A stretch of 64,000 nt of DNA from Cyclobacteriaceae bacterium (GTDB lineage Bacteria > Bacteroidota > Bacteroidia > Cytophagales > Cyclobacteriaceae). Below are positions 44,405-53,448 of the stretch, piece by piece (the stretch's first letter is position 1; the number at the start of each line of letters is the position of its first letter). The notes under the pieces were generated by a model. That model was not told where the DNA came from. It searched no databases and was given only the letters and a program-made list of their open reading frames with translations. A program made the position numbers and the translations under genes. Location of the stretch: contig JALHRJ010000021.1 in assembly GCA_022841475.1 (NCBI GenBank), positions 1-64,000 on the forward strand, written 5' to 3'.

Positions 44405-45150
44405 AAGGTATTAATAACAGCCAGCAAGGTTGCAACACTCACCAACAAACTGATTGCTCCGGCATAATCGCGGAGACCCGCACTGAAAGGTCTGATTACG
44501 GGTTCCACATAAATTACATCTCCCGCGGCAACAATCGCGTTTCCATCCCGAAATCCCTGAATTGTGCTTAGATCAATTTCGATAACCTGTTCGCCTCGGA
44601 TAAGCTTAATCGATTGAGCTTTTGAATCAGGAGGTAGTCCTTTGGCCAACGCAAGTACTTCCAGGACACTCATATTTTCATTCTCCAGAGGAATAACCTG
44701 TCCACCCACGGCTCCTAACAAGACAACGCGTTTGTTAGCGAACTTGAGCAAGACAAAGGGCTCTTTGAAAAACTTCGCATACTCTTTTTGCAAGATCTCT
44801 TCCGCATGCCTTAGCGTTAACTGATGGAGATTTATCTCGCCAACCATGGGAAATCGAACAACACCTTTGAGATCAACGAGGTAGGTGGTTTCTTGAGGAT
44901 CTTTCTCCGTCACATTCACATTTGTTCGGGTGAGTTCAGGATTAGGATCAATAAGCCGCTCACCCTGATTTGAATAAACTTCCAGGATAAGAAGGTCATT
45001 TTTTTGAATCTGATAATTTTTCTCAACGGAAAAAACTTCCTTTTGAACCCGTTCAGGCGTTACACCTTCGGTTGATTTAAACATGATGTTTTGCTTGTAG
45101 GAAGCACAAGACATCATGAGGAGAAGCGTAACAACGTATAGCGTGCGCAC
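44401..45150 (-). CDS. Wza-type polysaccharide export lipoprotein
   Basis: This 249-residue lipoprotein (LMMSC lipobox, Cys at about 15) has the poly-export domain YQIQKNDLLILEVYSNQGE and a SLBB-type domain around VVLLGAVGGQVIPLENENMSVLEVL. A C-terminal TM-like segment (GAISLLVSVATLLAVIN) follows. It is shorter than E. coli Wza but typical of Bacteroidota. It forms the outer-membrane pore for exopolysaccharide. The kinase gene overlaps its 3' end by 4 bp. Confidence 0.93.
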   Translation of the reverse strand: MRTLYVVTLLLMMSCASYKQNIMFKSTEGVTPERVQKEVFSVEKNYQIQKNDLLILEVYSNQGERLIDPNPELTRTNVNVTEKDPQETTYLVDLKGVVRFPMVGEINLHQLTLRHAEEILQKEYAKFFKEPFVLLKFANKRVVLLGAVGGQVIPLENENMSVLEVLALAKGLPPDSKAQSIKLIRGEQVIEIDLSTIQGFRDGNAIVAAGDVIYVEPVIRPFSAGLRDYAGAISLLVSVATLLAVINTF

Positions 45151-45228
45151 ACCAATAACTTTTAAACAGGTGAAATTACTGATTTTATCAATAACTCCTT
45201 TGAAGATGGAGTTTCTTTGGTGTGCGTT

Positions 45229-46341
45229 TTAACCCGCGGCTTGCAAACTTGAGATCTCCTGCAAGTATTTGGTTATCACCATTTTTTCATCAAACTCAAA
45301 TTCGATTTTCTTTCGTCCGTTCTCCCCAAACTTTTTTAAAGTTGCGTTGTCAAGCGAAAGCATTTCTTCCATTTTGGCCGCCAGATCATCAGCACTTTTT
45401 AGTTTGCATAGCAACCCATTATACCGATCTTCTACTACATGGTGGCAACCGGGCACATCTGTAGCTACAATGGGCTTGGATGAACTCGCTGCTTCCAACA
45501 AGGTGCGGGGAGTTCCTTCCCGGTAAGACGGAAGAACAATACAATCAGCAGCATTGATAAACGTTCTCACATCATCGGTCGTGCCGAGATATTCGATGGT
45601 GCCGGAATTAATCCAGCTCTCTATTACCGGAAGTTGAATTCCTCGTTTATGTTCCGGGTCCTTTGCTCCCAGTAATTGAAACCGGGCATTAACGCCCTTC
45701 TTTTTGAGTTTCTTCACTGCTTCAATGTATTCCATGATGCCCTTATCCGTAATCAGGCGTGAGATGAGAAGGAATGTAAATGATTCGTTTCTTTTAAACT
45801 CTGAAGGCTGAAACCTACTCAGATCAATTCCTGAACCTGGTAACAAATCGGCCGCCTTTGCAGGCACCAGATTTTTGTTCAGAAAGAGAGCCAGATCGTC
45901 TGGGTTTTGAAAGAATACTCTTTTGGGAAAGCGAAAAGCAACTTTGTATAGAAATATGGCAATCGCGGAAACCAGATTGTTTTTCAGGAAAACAGTTCCC
46001 AAACCACATACATTATTAATAGTAGGGATTTTAAGAAAGCTGGCCGCCAGGGTTCCGTACACATTCGGTTTTATGGTGTAATGAAGGATTATATCTGGTC
46101 TTAATTTTCTGTAGATGCCCCACAATTCAAAAGTTAGTGCAATGTCCTTTATTGGGTTGGCGCCCCGGCTATCCATTTTTACATCGTGATGAATGCATCC
46201 TGCTTCTTCCAGCAAATGCGTATAATTATCATGGGGGGCGATTGTATGTACCTCGTAGCCTTTTACTAAGAGATCTTTAACAAAATTCATCCTGAAATTA
46301 TAGATGTTCCAGGAAGTATTTAATACGATAGCTACTTTCAT
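45229..46341 (-). CDS. GT4-family glycosyltransferase
   Basis: This 370-residue GT-B enzyme begins KVAIVLNTSWNIYNFRMNFV and carries the GT4 donor-site motif PSYREGTPRTLLEAASSSKPIVATD. This is the pattern of RfaB/PglA-like transferases acting on undecaprenyl-linked sugars. It is the first gene of the leftward polysaccharide block, 78 bp upstream of the Wza gene. The acceptor and donor sugars are not readable from the sequence. It is divergent from hflX. Confidence 0.9.
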   Translation of the reverse strand: MKVAIVLNTSWNIYNFRMNFVKDLLVKGYEVHTIAPHDNYTHLLEEAGCIHHDVKMDSRGANPIKDIALTFELWGIYRKLRPDIILHYTIKPNVYGTLAASFLKIPTINNVCGLGTVFLKNNLVSAIAIFLYKVAFRFPKRVFFQNPDDLALFLNKNLVPAKAADLLPGSGIDLSRFQPSEFKRNESFTFLLISRLITDKGIMEYIEAVKKLKKKGVNARFQLLGAKDPEHKRGIQLPVIESWINSGTIEYLGTTDDVRTFINAADCIVLPSYREGTPRTLLEAASSSKPIVATDVPGCHHVVEDRYNGLLCKLKSADDLAAKMEEMLSLDNATLKKFGENGRKKIEFEFDEKMVITKYLQEISSLQAAG

Positions 46342-46499
46342 TTGCCAACTTTTCCGACTTGACAGGTCAGAATAAGACTTAGATTTAGGTTAGAGTTAAT
46401 GTCAGGGCCAAAAATCGTGAAATTCAAACAAATTTCTTACATGTATTACACGAAATTTGGAAAAAGTAACCAACACTCCATAACCTCAAAGGATTACGG

Positions 46500-46507
46500 T
46501 AAGTTTG
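46500..46507 (+). promoter_or_regulatory. candidate -7 element for hflX
   Basis: TAAGTTTG fits TAnnTTTG and is 23 bp before the hflX start codon. No TTG was found at the usual upstream distance. Tentative. Confidence 0.35.
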
Positions 46508-46530
46508 TTTTTTGAACGGAAGATAAAAGA

Positions 46531-47700
46531 ATGATAAAAGCAATATTAGTTGCGCTGGCAGATAAAAATTCGAAGATCACGAACGAGCATCTGGATGAAT
46601 TGGCATTTTTGGCTGAGACAGCAGGTATCGAGGCAAAACAACGCTTCGTGCAGCGATTACCTCAACCTGATGTGCGCACATTTGTTGGCAAGGGCAAACT
46701 GGCGGAGATTAAAGATTATGTAGTCGCCAACGAAATTGAAAATGTAATTTTTGATGACGATCTCAGTGCTTCGCAGCTAAGAAATCTTGAAAAAGAACTC
46801 AACACACCAGAACGCGAGGAGGGAAAAGTGAGGGTATATGATCGAAGCCTCCTGATTCTGGATATATTTTCGATGCGGGCACAAACCGCGCAATCACGCG
46901 CGCAGGTGGAACTTGCCATGAATCAATATTTATTACCCAGATTGACCCGACTCTGGACTCACCTGGAACGCCAACGGGGTGGAACCGGCACACGGGGTGG
47001 ATCGGGCGAGCGTGAAATTGAAACTGACCGCAGAAATATTCGCTACCGGATTACGCTCCTGAAGGAGGAGTTAGAGAAAATTGACAAGCAACGCAAAACG
47101 CAACGCAAGTCACGCAGCCAGGTTGTGCGTGTTGCATTGGTAGGCTATACGAATGTAGGCAAGTCTACCCTCATGAATTTGCTGTCCAAGTCTGAGGTAA
47201 AAGCAGAAAACAAACTTTTCGCAACCGTAGATGCCACCGTGCGCAAAGTGGTGATTGGTGATTTACCTTTCCTGCTATCCGACACCGTTGGATTTATCCG
47301 TAAGCTGCCCCATCACCTGATCGAATCATTTAAGTCAACCCTCGATGAAGTGCGGGAAGCAGATATTTTATTACATGTGGTTGATATAGCACACCCCTTT
47401 CATGATAATCAGATTGAGGTGGTAAAAAGTACGCTCGCTGAATTAGGTGCCGGGGACATCACCACGATTTTGGTTTTGAATAAAATTGATTTGCTTGAGA
47501 AAAAAGATCCGCCCGTTAATCTGGAAGAACTCAAAGGCTATTACCGCGAACAGGGCTTTGATAAGGTTGTATTTGTATCGGCCGAGAAGAAGGAAAATAT
47601 TCAAGAGTTGAGAAAATTGCTTTTTGCCGAAGTACGAAAGAAACATCTGATGATTTATCCCAACTACGTTTCCGGTGCAGAATTCGTTTTCAGCGAATAA
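46531..47700 (+). CDS. hflX: HflX-family ribosome-associated GTPase
   Basis: This 389-residue protein has the N-terminal HflX domain with PDVRTFVGKGKLAEI, the glycine-rich helical region ending RGGTGTRGGSGEREIE, then the G domain with GYTNVGKSTL (G1), LSDTVGFI (G3) and NKID (G4). HflX splits stalled 70S ribosomes during stress. The length is standard. A TPR-CHAT gene follows 27 bp downstream, possibly as an operon. Confidence 0.96.
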   Translation: MIKAILVALADKNSKITNEHLDELAFLAETAGIEAKQRFVQRLPQPDVRTFVGKGKLAEIKDYVVANEIENVIFDDDLSASQLRNLEKELNTPEREEGKVRVYDRSLLILDIFSMRAQTAQSRAQVELAMNQYLLPRLTRLWTHLERQRGGTGTRGGSGEREIETDRRNIRYRITLLKEELEKIDKQRKTQRKSRSQVVRVALVGYTNVGKSTLMNLLSKSEVKAENKLFATVDATVRKVVIGDLPFLLSDTVGFIRKLPHHLIESFKSTLDEVREADILLHVVDIAHPFHDNQIEVVKSTLAELGAGDITTILVLNKIDLLEKKDPPVNLEELKGYYREQGFDKVVFVSAEKKENIQELRKLLFAEVRKKHLMIYPNYVSGAEFVFSE

Positions 47701-47727
47701 GTCAACGGATATGTATTATTAGGCAGT

Positions 47728-50355
47728 GTGGTTAGATTAATATTTTTAGTATTTCTATTCTCTGTTCATTCCTTGCTGGCGCAAGAGTGGGATTCACTCA
47801 ACGCGATTGGATTTACTTCTTACAAGCAGGGGCAATTTGAACAAGCCGAGCGGTCGTTACAACAAGCGTTGTTAGTTGCCGAAGGAAGTTTTGGACAACT
47901 CAGTAATCCTTATATCACCAGCTTAACAAATCTGGGATATACCCAAAAGGCCATGGGAAATTTCCCAGCGGCTCAAAATTCATTTAGAAAAACACTGACT
48001 TTATTAAGTAAGCTTGATTCTGCGGCTACCATCCATGTGGTAGAAGCATTAATAGATCTTGCCAATGTATTTAATCTTACCGCGCGCTATGATAGCAGTG
48101 AGCACTATTTACTTGCAGCAAAACAGGTAACGGCTCGTGCTATCACGTTAAATAGTGAAGACTACCGCAAGGAAATTCATCGATACTTTGAGGCTCTGAT
48201 CAGTATTCAAAATAGTCTGGCTTCACTCTACAACAAGCGCGGCCAATTAAAGGAAGCTATTGAACTCATGGAACAACAACGGGGATTTATTCTTCAGACA
48301 TACCCGGGTCACTATCAAACCTTACCCATTTATAAAACAACAATCAGTAATCTGAGTACCTATTACTTACAGGCTAATCAACTTTTGCCGGCAAAGTCTT
48401 TATCCATGGAGTATCTCCAACTCTCCTCACAGGCAAACAGCGATCCCATTGCTTATGTGGCAGCATTGCAAACACTGGGCAATGTTTATCGATTATCAGA
48501 ACAATATGATTCGGCAAATCACTTTTGGATGAAAGCGTTACAGTATATTCAGTCTGGAAATTTTAAGGGTAGCGATCAACACCTTTCTCTATTGATTAAC
48601 TTAGGTGAGTTTAACTTCAATATCGAAAATTATTCTCTGGCGTTGGATTACTTGCTGGAAGCCAAAACAATTCAGGAAAAGCAGTTCGGTAGAAATCCAC
48701 GGGTGTATCAAACAACACTCTTTAACCTTGCTGAGTGTTACCGGTGGAATGACCAGCATGCGAAGGCAGAAGAAACCTACACGTATCTGATCCGAAATGT
48801 GCTGGATGAGATTCAACACAACTTTACGTACCTGAGTGATGCTGAAAAAATTGCTTTCTATCGGAGTCAGACATCTGTGATTGAGCATTTTTATTCTTTT
48901 GCCCTTGAAATCAGTGGAGTGATTCCATTGCAGAAGCAGCCCAACCCTTATATAAATAAAGATATCACCCAACAATTGTATGACGCCCAGATAATGACCA
49001 AGGGGCTAATACTCAATCCATCGTATCGGTTTAAACAGCAAATTATTTCGGGTGCAAATGAAGAGCTAAAACTGAAATACCTGGACTGGGAAGAGGAGAA
49101 AAACAGACTCGCCCAACTTTATCGCAGTTCCGATCCCGCGCCAGACCTTATCAAAATAGTAGAGGCTCAGATTGAATTTCTGGAAAAGTTCCTGATCGCT
49201 CAGTCGAGGCAATTCAGGCAAGGGTTTATGGTGGATGTTGTAACGTGGAAAAGTATCCAGGCGAACCTGAAGCGCGGGGAAGCTGCAGTGGAAATGATTC
49301 GGCTTATTGATGGACTGGTGTATGGTGCTTTAATTATTACTCCCCAAACTACTGAACGGCCAGCTTTGACCCTGGTGATGAGCACTCAAACAAAACATCT
49401 CGAGAAGCAATTCATCCGTAATTATATAAACACCATCACTACAAAGCAGGAGGATACACTTTCTTACCAAACGTATTGGGAACCTATTCTCAAAGTGATT
49501 AATGAAAATCTTCCGAAAGGGCAGAGACTGAAGAAGATATATTTTTCCCCGGATGGCATCTATCACCAGATAAACCTGAACACACTTTATAATAAGGAGA
49601 AGAAGGGCTATTTAATTGACGAGGTCGAAATTCATCAGCTTACCAATACGAAAGGCCTGATAAGTTCAGCTAAACGACAAACCCAGGATAAACGGGCCAC
49701 GCTGATAGGAAGACCTGCTTTTGGCTTGGACTCAACAAGGGCAGTAACATATCAGGACTTGAAAGGAACAGAAACGGAAGTAGATCAGATTGCTTTTTAT
49801 TTTGAGGAGAAAGAATGGAAGACACATGTATTAAAGCAAACAGAGGCAAATGAAAATAATGTAAAGAGTTTACCTTCCACAAAAGTTTTGCATATAGCTA
49901 CCCATGGTTTTTTTGAAAATTCGGTTGCTGAATCCACTAACGCACATAGTCAGGTGTTATTGAATTCAGGAATTGTATTGGCTGGTGCTAATAATCCTGA
50001 CAAAACTGCTGATCAGGATGGCATACTCACCGCCTATGAAACGTTAAGTCTAAATCTTGATTCTACCGAACTGGTTGTGCTATCGGCCTGTGAAACCGGA
50101 TTGGGCGATTTTTTTCCGGGTGAAGGTGTGTATGGATTGCAGGGCGCATTTCGGTCGGCCGGAGTGCAACAATTGATTATGAGTTTGTGGAAGGTGGATG
50201 ATGAAACCACCCGGCACCTGATGACAACTTTTTATAAGCATTGGCTTAAAAAATCGGGCGATGCGAGAGTTGCTTTTCGAAAAGCTCAGCAAGAATTACG
50301 CACCCGATATCCGCAACCTTACTATTGGGGAGGATTTGTTTTCACGGGCAAATAA
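47728..50355 (+). CDS. secreted TPR-CHAT protein (caspase-like protease fold)
   Basis: This 875-residue protein starts at GTG and has a signal peptide (about 1-18, ending LLAQ). Residues about 20-370 are TPR/Kinesin-light-chain-like repeats such as YITSLTNLGYTQKAMGNFPAAQNSF. A helical linker follows, then a C-terminal CHAT domain (about 590-875) with the catalytic-type His726 in HIATHGFFE and Cys788 in LSACETGLG. CHAT domains are caspase-like peptidases that occur fused to TPR domains in many bacteria. The signal peptide would put the peptidase outside the cytoplasm. The position behind hflX may not be functional. Confidence 0.92.
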   Translation: MVRLIFLVFLFSVHSLLAQEWDSLNAIGFTSYKQGQFEQAERSLQQALLVAEGSFGQLSNPYITSLTNLGYTQKAMGNFPAAQNSFRKTLTLLSKLDSAATIHVVEALIDLANVFNLTARYDSSEHYLLAAKQVTARAITLNSEDYRKEIHRYFEALISIQNSLASLYNKRGQLKEAIELMEQQRGFILQTYPGHYQTLPIYKTTISNLSTYYLQANQLLPAKSLSMEYLQLSSQANSDPIAYVAALQTLGNVYRLSEQYDSANHFWMKALQYIQSGNFKGSDQHLSLLINLGEFNFNIENYSLALDYLLEAKTIQEKQFGRNPRVYQTTLFNLAECYRWNDQHAKAEETYTYLIRNVLDEIQHNFTYLSDAEKIAFYRSQTSVIEHFYSFALEISGVIPLQKQPNPYINKDITQQLYDAQIMTKGLILNPSYRFKQQIISGANEELKLKYLDWEEEKNRLAQLYRSSDPAPDLIKIVEAQIEFLEKFLIAQSRQFRQGFMVDVVTWKSIQANLKRGEAAVEMIRLIDGLVYGALIITPQTTERPALTLVMSTQTKHLEKQFIRNYINTITTKQEDTLSYQTYWEPILKVINENLPKGQRLKKIYFSPDGIYHQINLNTLYNKEKKGYLIDEVEIHQLTNTKGLISSAKRQTQDKRATLIGRPAFGLDSTRAVTYQDLKGTETEVDQIAFYFEEKEWKTHVLKQTEANENNVKSLPSTKVLHIATHGFFENSVAESTNAHSQVLLNSGIVLAGANNPDKTADQDGILTAYETLSLNLDSTELVVLSACETGLGDFFPGEGVYGLQGAFRSAGVQQLIMSLWKVDDETTRHLMTTFYKHWLKKSGDARVAFRKAQQELRTRYPQPYYWGGFVFTGK

Positions 50356-50601
50356 GCTTCGCTTGAAAATCATTCCCTTCTCAGTAAATTAATTTACTCC
50401 AACTCCGAAAGCAAACGTAGTATTGACAGATGGAGACACCTGAAAATCAAACGATCTATAATCAAAAAATCAGATTATTATTTTTGAATTTATAAACAGC
50501 ACTACAAAGATGAATTGAGAAAAGATTAAATTTAACTCATATAATCAAAGCTTAAACAACCGGTTTGTAACCAAATTAATTATCATTTAAATTTATTTCA
50601 C

Positions 50602-51180
50602 ATGGTAAGAATCTTATGTGTGCTGATCTTATTAATTGGCTTTCATGCCAATGCTCAGGAAGATTATAAAGTGATGGCCCAGGAAACCTGTGATTGCATT
50701 GTTAAAAAAGATATGCAGACGGCAACCAAAAAATCAATTGAAATGGCTTTAGGACTTTGTATGCTGGAGGCATTACAACATCATAAAGTGGATATTGATA
50801 TTTCGGATGGTGCCGCTATGCGGAGATTTGGTGAAAAAATTGGAATTCAGATGGCTCCATTATGCCCAGAGGTCTTCGAGTTTTTAACAGAGGAGATAGC
50901 GCAAAGTAACGAGTCTGTGCCAGAGGTAATGACCATGTCCGGCAAGATAAAATCTCTAGAGGATGGAGACTTTCTATTTATAACGTTGCGTGAGGAAAGT
51001 GGTAAAGATACCAGATTGATCTGGCTCCGATATTTTAAGGGCTCTGATGAATATTTAAAAAATCCGCGTAAACTGGTAGGTAAAAATGTGACACTAAAGT
51101 ATCAATCCATCGAGTGCTACCTTCCAAAAGCGAAGGGATATTATGATTACAAGGAAATTATAGAGATGGAGGTAAAGTAA
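50602..51180 (+). CDS. secreted protein of unknown function
   Basis: This 192-residue protein has a signal peptide ending FHANAQ (about 1-18). The N-terminal part (ETCDCIVKKDM, with further cysteines at LGLC and APLC) resembles Bacteroidota envelope proteins with a conserved CDC motif. A C-terminal beta-rich segment with DFLFITLREE and LVGKNVTLKYQSIECY follows. No family is named with certainty. The upstream gap of 246 bp is AT-rich and shows no other gene. Confidence 0.65.
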   Translation: MVRILCVLILLIGFHANAQEDYKVMAQETCDCIVKKDMQTATKKSIEMALGLCMLEALQHHKVDIDISDGAAMRRFGEKIGIQMAPLCPEVFEFLTEEIAQSNESVPEVMTMSGKIKSLEDGDFLFITLREESGKDTRLIWLRYFKGSDEYLKNPRKLVGKNVTLKYQSIECYLPKAKGYYDYKEIIEMEVK

Positions 51181-51243
51181 TATATCTTTGCGTATCGAAT
51201 GGAATCGCGAATTCTTCGCGACTCCAGCAACAGCACTCTACAC

Positions 51244-51270
51244 AGGGTTAAGGAAAAAAACCCTAGTTTT
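51244..51270 (+). terminator. candidate terminator before the tRNA gene
   Basis: AGGGTT / AACCCT has a 9-nt loop and is followed by AGTTTT. It lies 64 bp beyond the secreted-protein stop codon and 12 bp before the tRNA start. Confidence 0.5.
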
Positions 51271-51281
51271 GCGCTCTCTTT

Positions 51282-51356
51282 GGTCTCGTAGTTCAATGGA
51301 TAGAATAGAAGTTTCCTAAACTTTTGATACAGGTTCGATTCCTGTCGAGACTACCA
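51282..51356 (+). tRNA. tRNA-Arg (anticodon CCT)
   Basis: The sequence folds as a standard tRNA: acceptor GGTCTCG / CGAGACT, D arm GTTC / GAAT, anticodon stem GAAGT / ACTTT with loop TTCCTAA (anticodon CCT), T arm ACAGG / CCTGT with TTCGATT, discriminator A and an encoded CCA at 51354-51356. It decodes AGG as arginine. Its 3' half (from 51316) is overlapped on the opposite strand by the serine recombinase gene's 3' end, the usual mark of an integration site. Confidence 0.95.
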
Positions 51357-52866
51357 TACCGGAAGGTTCGAAATTTTTTTCGAGCATTCCGGTTTTTATC
51401 TCTTCTAAATCATTCTTTTTCAAGGTGATACACTCGATCACAGGTGTATACTTCGGGGTTCGAAAACCGTTTTCTCTATAAACGAGTTTTTCTTCGAAAA
51501 TCGAACCCACCATAATTTTCTTTATTGGCGTACTTGCTTTTAGATAGATGTTATCAAGATCCTTTAAATACGGTACACATCCTCGCAGGTACTTGCCATT
51601 GCTGCTAATATCCTGAAGCCTCACCTTATCACGAATCAACTTTTGATTCTCAAGTTCGTATTTGCTCTTGATCATTCTATAATCATCGGTTTCAATCTGC
51701 TTTTCCATCAACATATCCATCGCCTGCTCGATGCGTTTGTTATTCTTATCAATCTGTGTCTGGATGTAGAGTTGCTTATGCTCCTTATCCGTCTCATAGC
51801 GTTTGAACAACTCTTCCAGAACATCGGCATACAGATCAAAAATTCTTTCATCGGATGAAATGCCTTTGAAAAGTTGAACAAAGTCTTGGTTGACTTGATC
51901 TGCTGCAAGTCGCTCCGAACAACCATTGGCGCAGTGGTAATACGAGTAGCGTTTACCAAGCTTTCCACGCGAAGAACTTCCGGTAAGCGTTGCTCCGCAC
52001 TGCGAGCATTGCAGGAGACCCCGAAGCGGAAAAAGATCGTTGGTCTTGATCTTTGTTGTGGTTTTTGGTTTACGTCCGTTGATGATTTCCTGGACATGCC
52101 AGAATGTATGTTCATCAATGATGGGTTCATGAAGGCCTTTTACAATTTCTTCCGGCTCATCGGTCGTGGCTTGCACAAATATCTTTCCCATGTAAACTGG
52201 GTTGTGAACGAGCGTATTAAAGTTACTTCGGCTACACTTCAATCCAAGGCGATTCACTTTTCTGCGAACCTCTTCAATCTTGAGAACACCCAGTGACAGG
52301 TCTCTGAAAGCTTGCGCAATAAGTACCGCATTTTTATCGGGAACGATTATCGGTTTATTATTTTCATCACGTGTGTTTTTGTAACCAATTGGTGCCGTGG
52401 ATACCCAACGCCCGCTTTTTTTAGCCCTTCGCATTCCGCGCGTAGTGTTCATCGAGCGTCTGTCGTTCTCTACTTCAGGTGTTGCCACATAAATGGCAAG
52501 CATGATCTTGGACTCAGGTACATTGAGGTCAAGCGGTTGTTCAATAGCGCAGGTTTCGACCGCCATGTTCTTAAACTCATCAATCAGCGCATAACTGTCC
52601 CGGATGTTGCGCGAGAACCTGTCCCACTTGACAAAGATCACCTGGTCAATGTCGTGTTTGTTTTTCTTGACGTAGGCTCTTAGTTCGGTGAGCGAAGGAC
52701 GATTCAAAGTCTTGGCAGAATAATCTTCCCTATAGATAGCAACAGGTTCAATGCTGTTTCTTTCGCAATGCCGGATCAACCGTTCTTCCTGATCACCAAG
52801 GCTGTAACCTTTCTCCGCCTGTTCATCTGTCGATACGCGGATGTAGAGGATTGCTTTCTTCTTCAT
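51316..52866 (-). CDS. large serine recombinase (site-specific integrase)
   Basis: Starting at MKKKAILYIRVS (52866), this is a 516-residue recombinase. It has a resolvase catalytic domain with the nucleophilic Ser in YIRVSTDEQ and the helix KWDRFSRNIRDSY, a recombinase domain (about 160-260) with RRAKKSGRWVSTAPIGYK, a zinc ribbon LQCSQCGATLTG...CANGCSERL, and a coiled-coil C-terminal part. The last 13 residues (MVVSTGIEPVSKV) are encoded by the tRNA-Arg 3' end on the opposite strand, so they arise from the integration junction. An extension to 52935 is possible but the family starts at the catalytic domain. It overlaps the upstream small ORF by 44 bp. Confidence 0.93.
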   Translation of the reverse strand: MKKKAILYIRVSTDEQAEKGYSLGDQEERLIRHCERNSIEPVAIYREDYSAKTLNRPSLTELRAYVKKNKHDIDQVIFVKWDRFSRNIRDSYALIDEFKNMAVETCAIEQPLDLNVPESKIMLAIYVATPEVENDRRSMNTTRGMRRAKKSGRWVSTAPIGYKNTRDENNKPIIVPDKNAVLIAQAFRDLSLGVLKIEEVRRKVNRLGLKCSRSNFNTLVHNPVYMGKIFVQATTDEPEEIVKGLHEPIIDEHTFWHVQEIINGRKPKTTTKIKTNDLFPLRGLLQCSQCGATLTGSSSRGKLGKRYSYYHCANGCSERLAADQVNQDFVQLFKGISSDERIFDLYADVLEELFKRYETDKEHKQLYIQTQIDKNNKRIEQAMDMLMEKQIETDDYRMIKSKYELENQKLIRDKVRLQDISSNGKYLRGCVPYLKDLDNIYLKASTPIKKIMVGSIFEEKLVYRENGFRTPKYTPVIECITLKKNDLEEIKTGMLEKNFEPSGMVVSTGIEPVSKV

Positions 52867-53089
52867 GGCTAATTTTTTTATAATGTTCGTATTCAATCTC
52901 TGCCAGAAGATACAAAAAATCTCTGATGTGCTCAACTTGTTTGTCTGTAAAATTCAATCCATTCTTCCTTAATTTTTTCTGACAGTATTCGATTGAAAGT
53001 TTCTTTTCGTCAAATCTATTCGAAGAGTTTGGACTGAACTTTTCAATATCGTTAGACTTTCGCTTACGCATGGCTTGAATAAAAATCAA
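52823..53089 (-). CDS. small helical protein upstream of the recombinase
   Basis: This 88-residue (or 82, from the Met at 53071) basic protein has the helical core KLSIEYCQKKLRKNGLNFTDKQVEHIRDFLYLLAEIEYEHYKK. Similar short helical ORFs commonly precede serine recombinases in Bacteroidota mobile elements, so a role in recombination directionality or regulation is likely but not shown. It overlaps the recombinase start by 44 bp, which suggests translational coupling. Confidence 0.7.
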   Translation of the reverse strand: MIFIQAMRKRKSNDIEKFSPNSSNRFDEKKLSIEYCQKKLRKNGLNFTDKQVEHIRDFLYLLAEIEYEHYKKISHEEESNPLHPRIDR

Positions 53090-53448
53090 CGACAGGCCTA
53101 TGCTAAATGTTAGGTTCCTCCTAGCAGTTCACATCGGAACGTGCTTAAACAGATCACTGAAATTTATCGACTGCGTGAATGGGACTGAAATGATTTTTTG
53201 TAAGGGACTGATTAACTTTTTTCACGTGGAAAAATTTAGACCAAACTACTCTCTCATCATTTTCCATGCAAAGCTCGGACTTGTTCCGCGACCTCTGCCA
53301 AGAGACTACGGCATAAACGGCCTCCTCCCAAAGGGCCCCTCCATTTATTCCGTTTCCTCTTGGCTTCACACACATCCAGCCGCGCATCCCGGTCGCGTAA
53401 AAGCCCGGTGGTTGAGCAATAAAATAATGTTCAACTAAAACGGATGTT
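53090..53448. other. 359-bp divergent gap between the small ORF and parB-like gene
   Basis: Open frames in both strands exist here (a 112-codon plus-strand and a 77-codon minus-strand frame), but neither has a recognisable domain or protein-like composition. The gap should contain the promoters of the leftward recombinase unit and the rightward parB-like gene. Confidence 0.4.

Noticed and set aside
53100-53438. 112-codon plus-strand and 77-codon minus-strand frames before the ParB-like gene
   Set aside because: They show no domain, no protein-like composition and overlap one another; the gap is better read as regulatory DNA.
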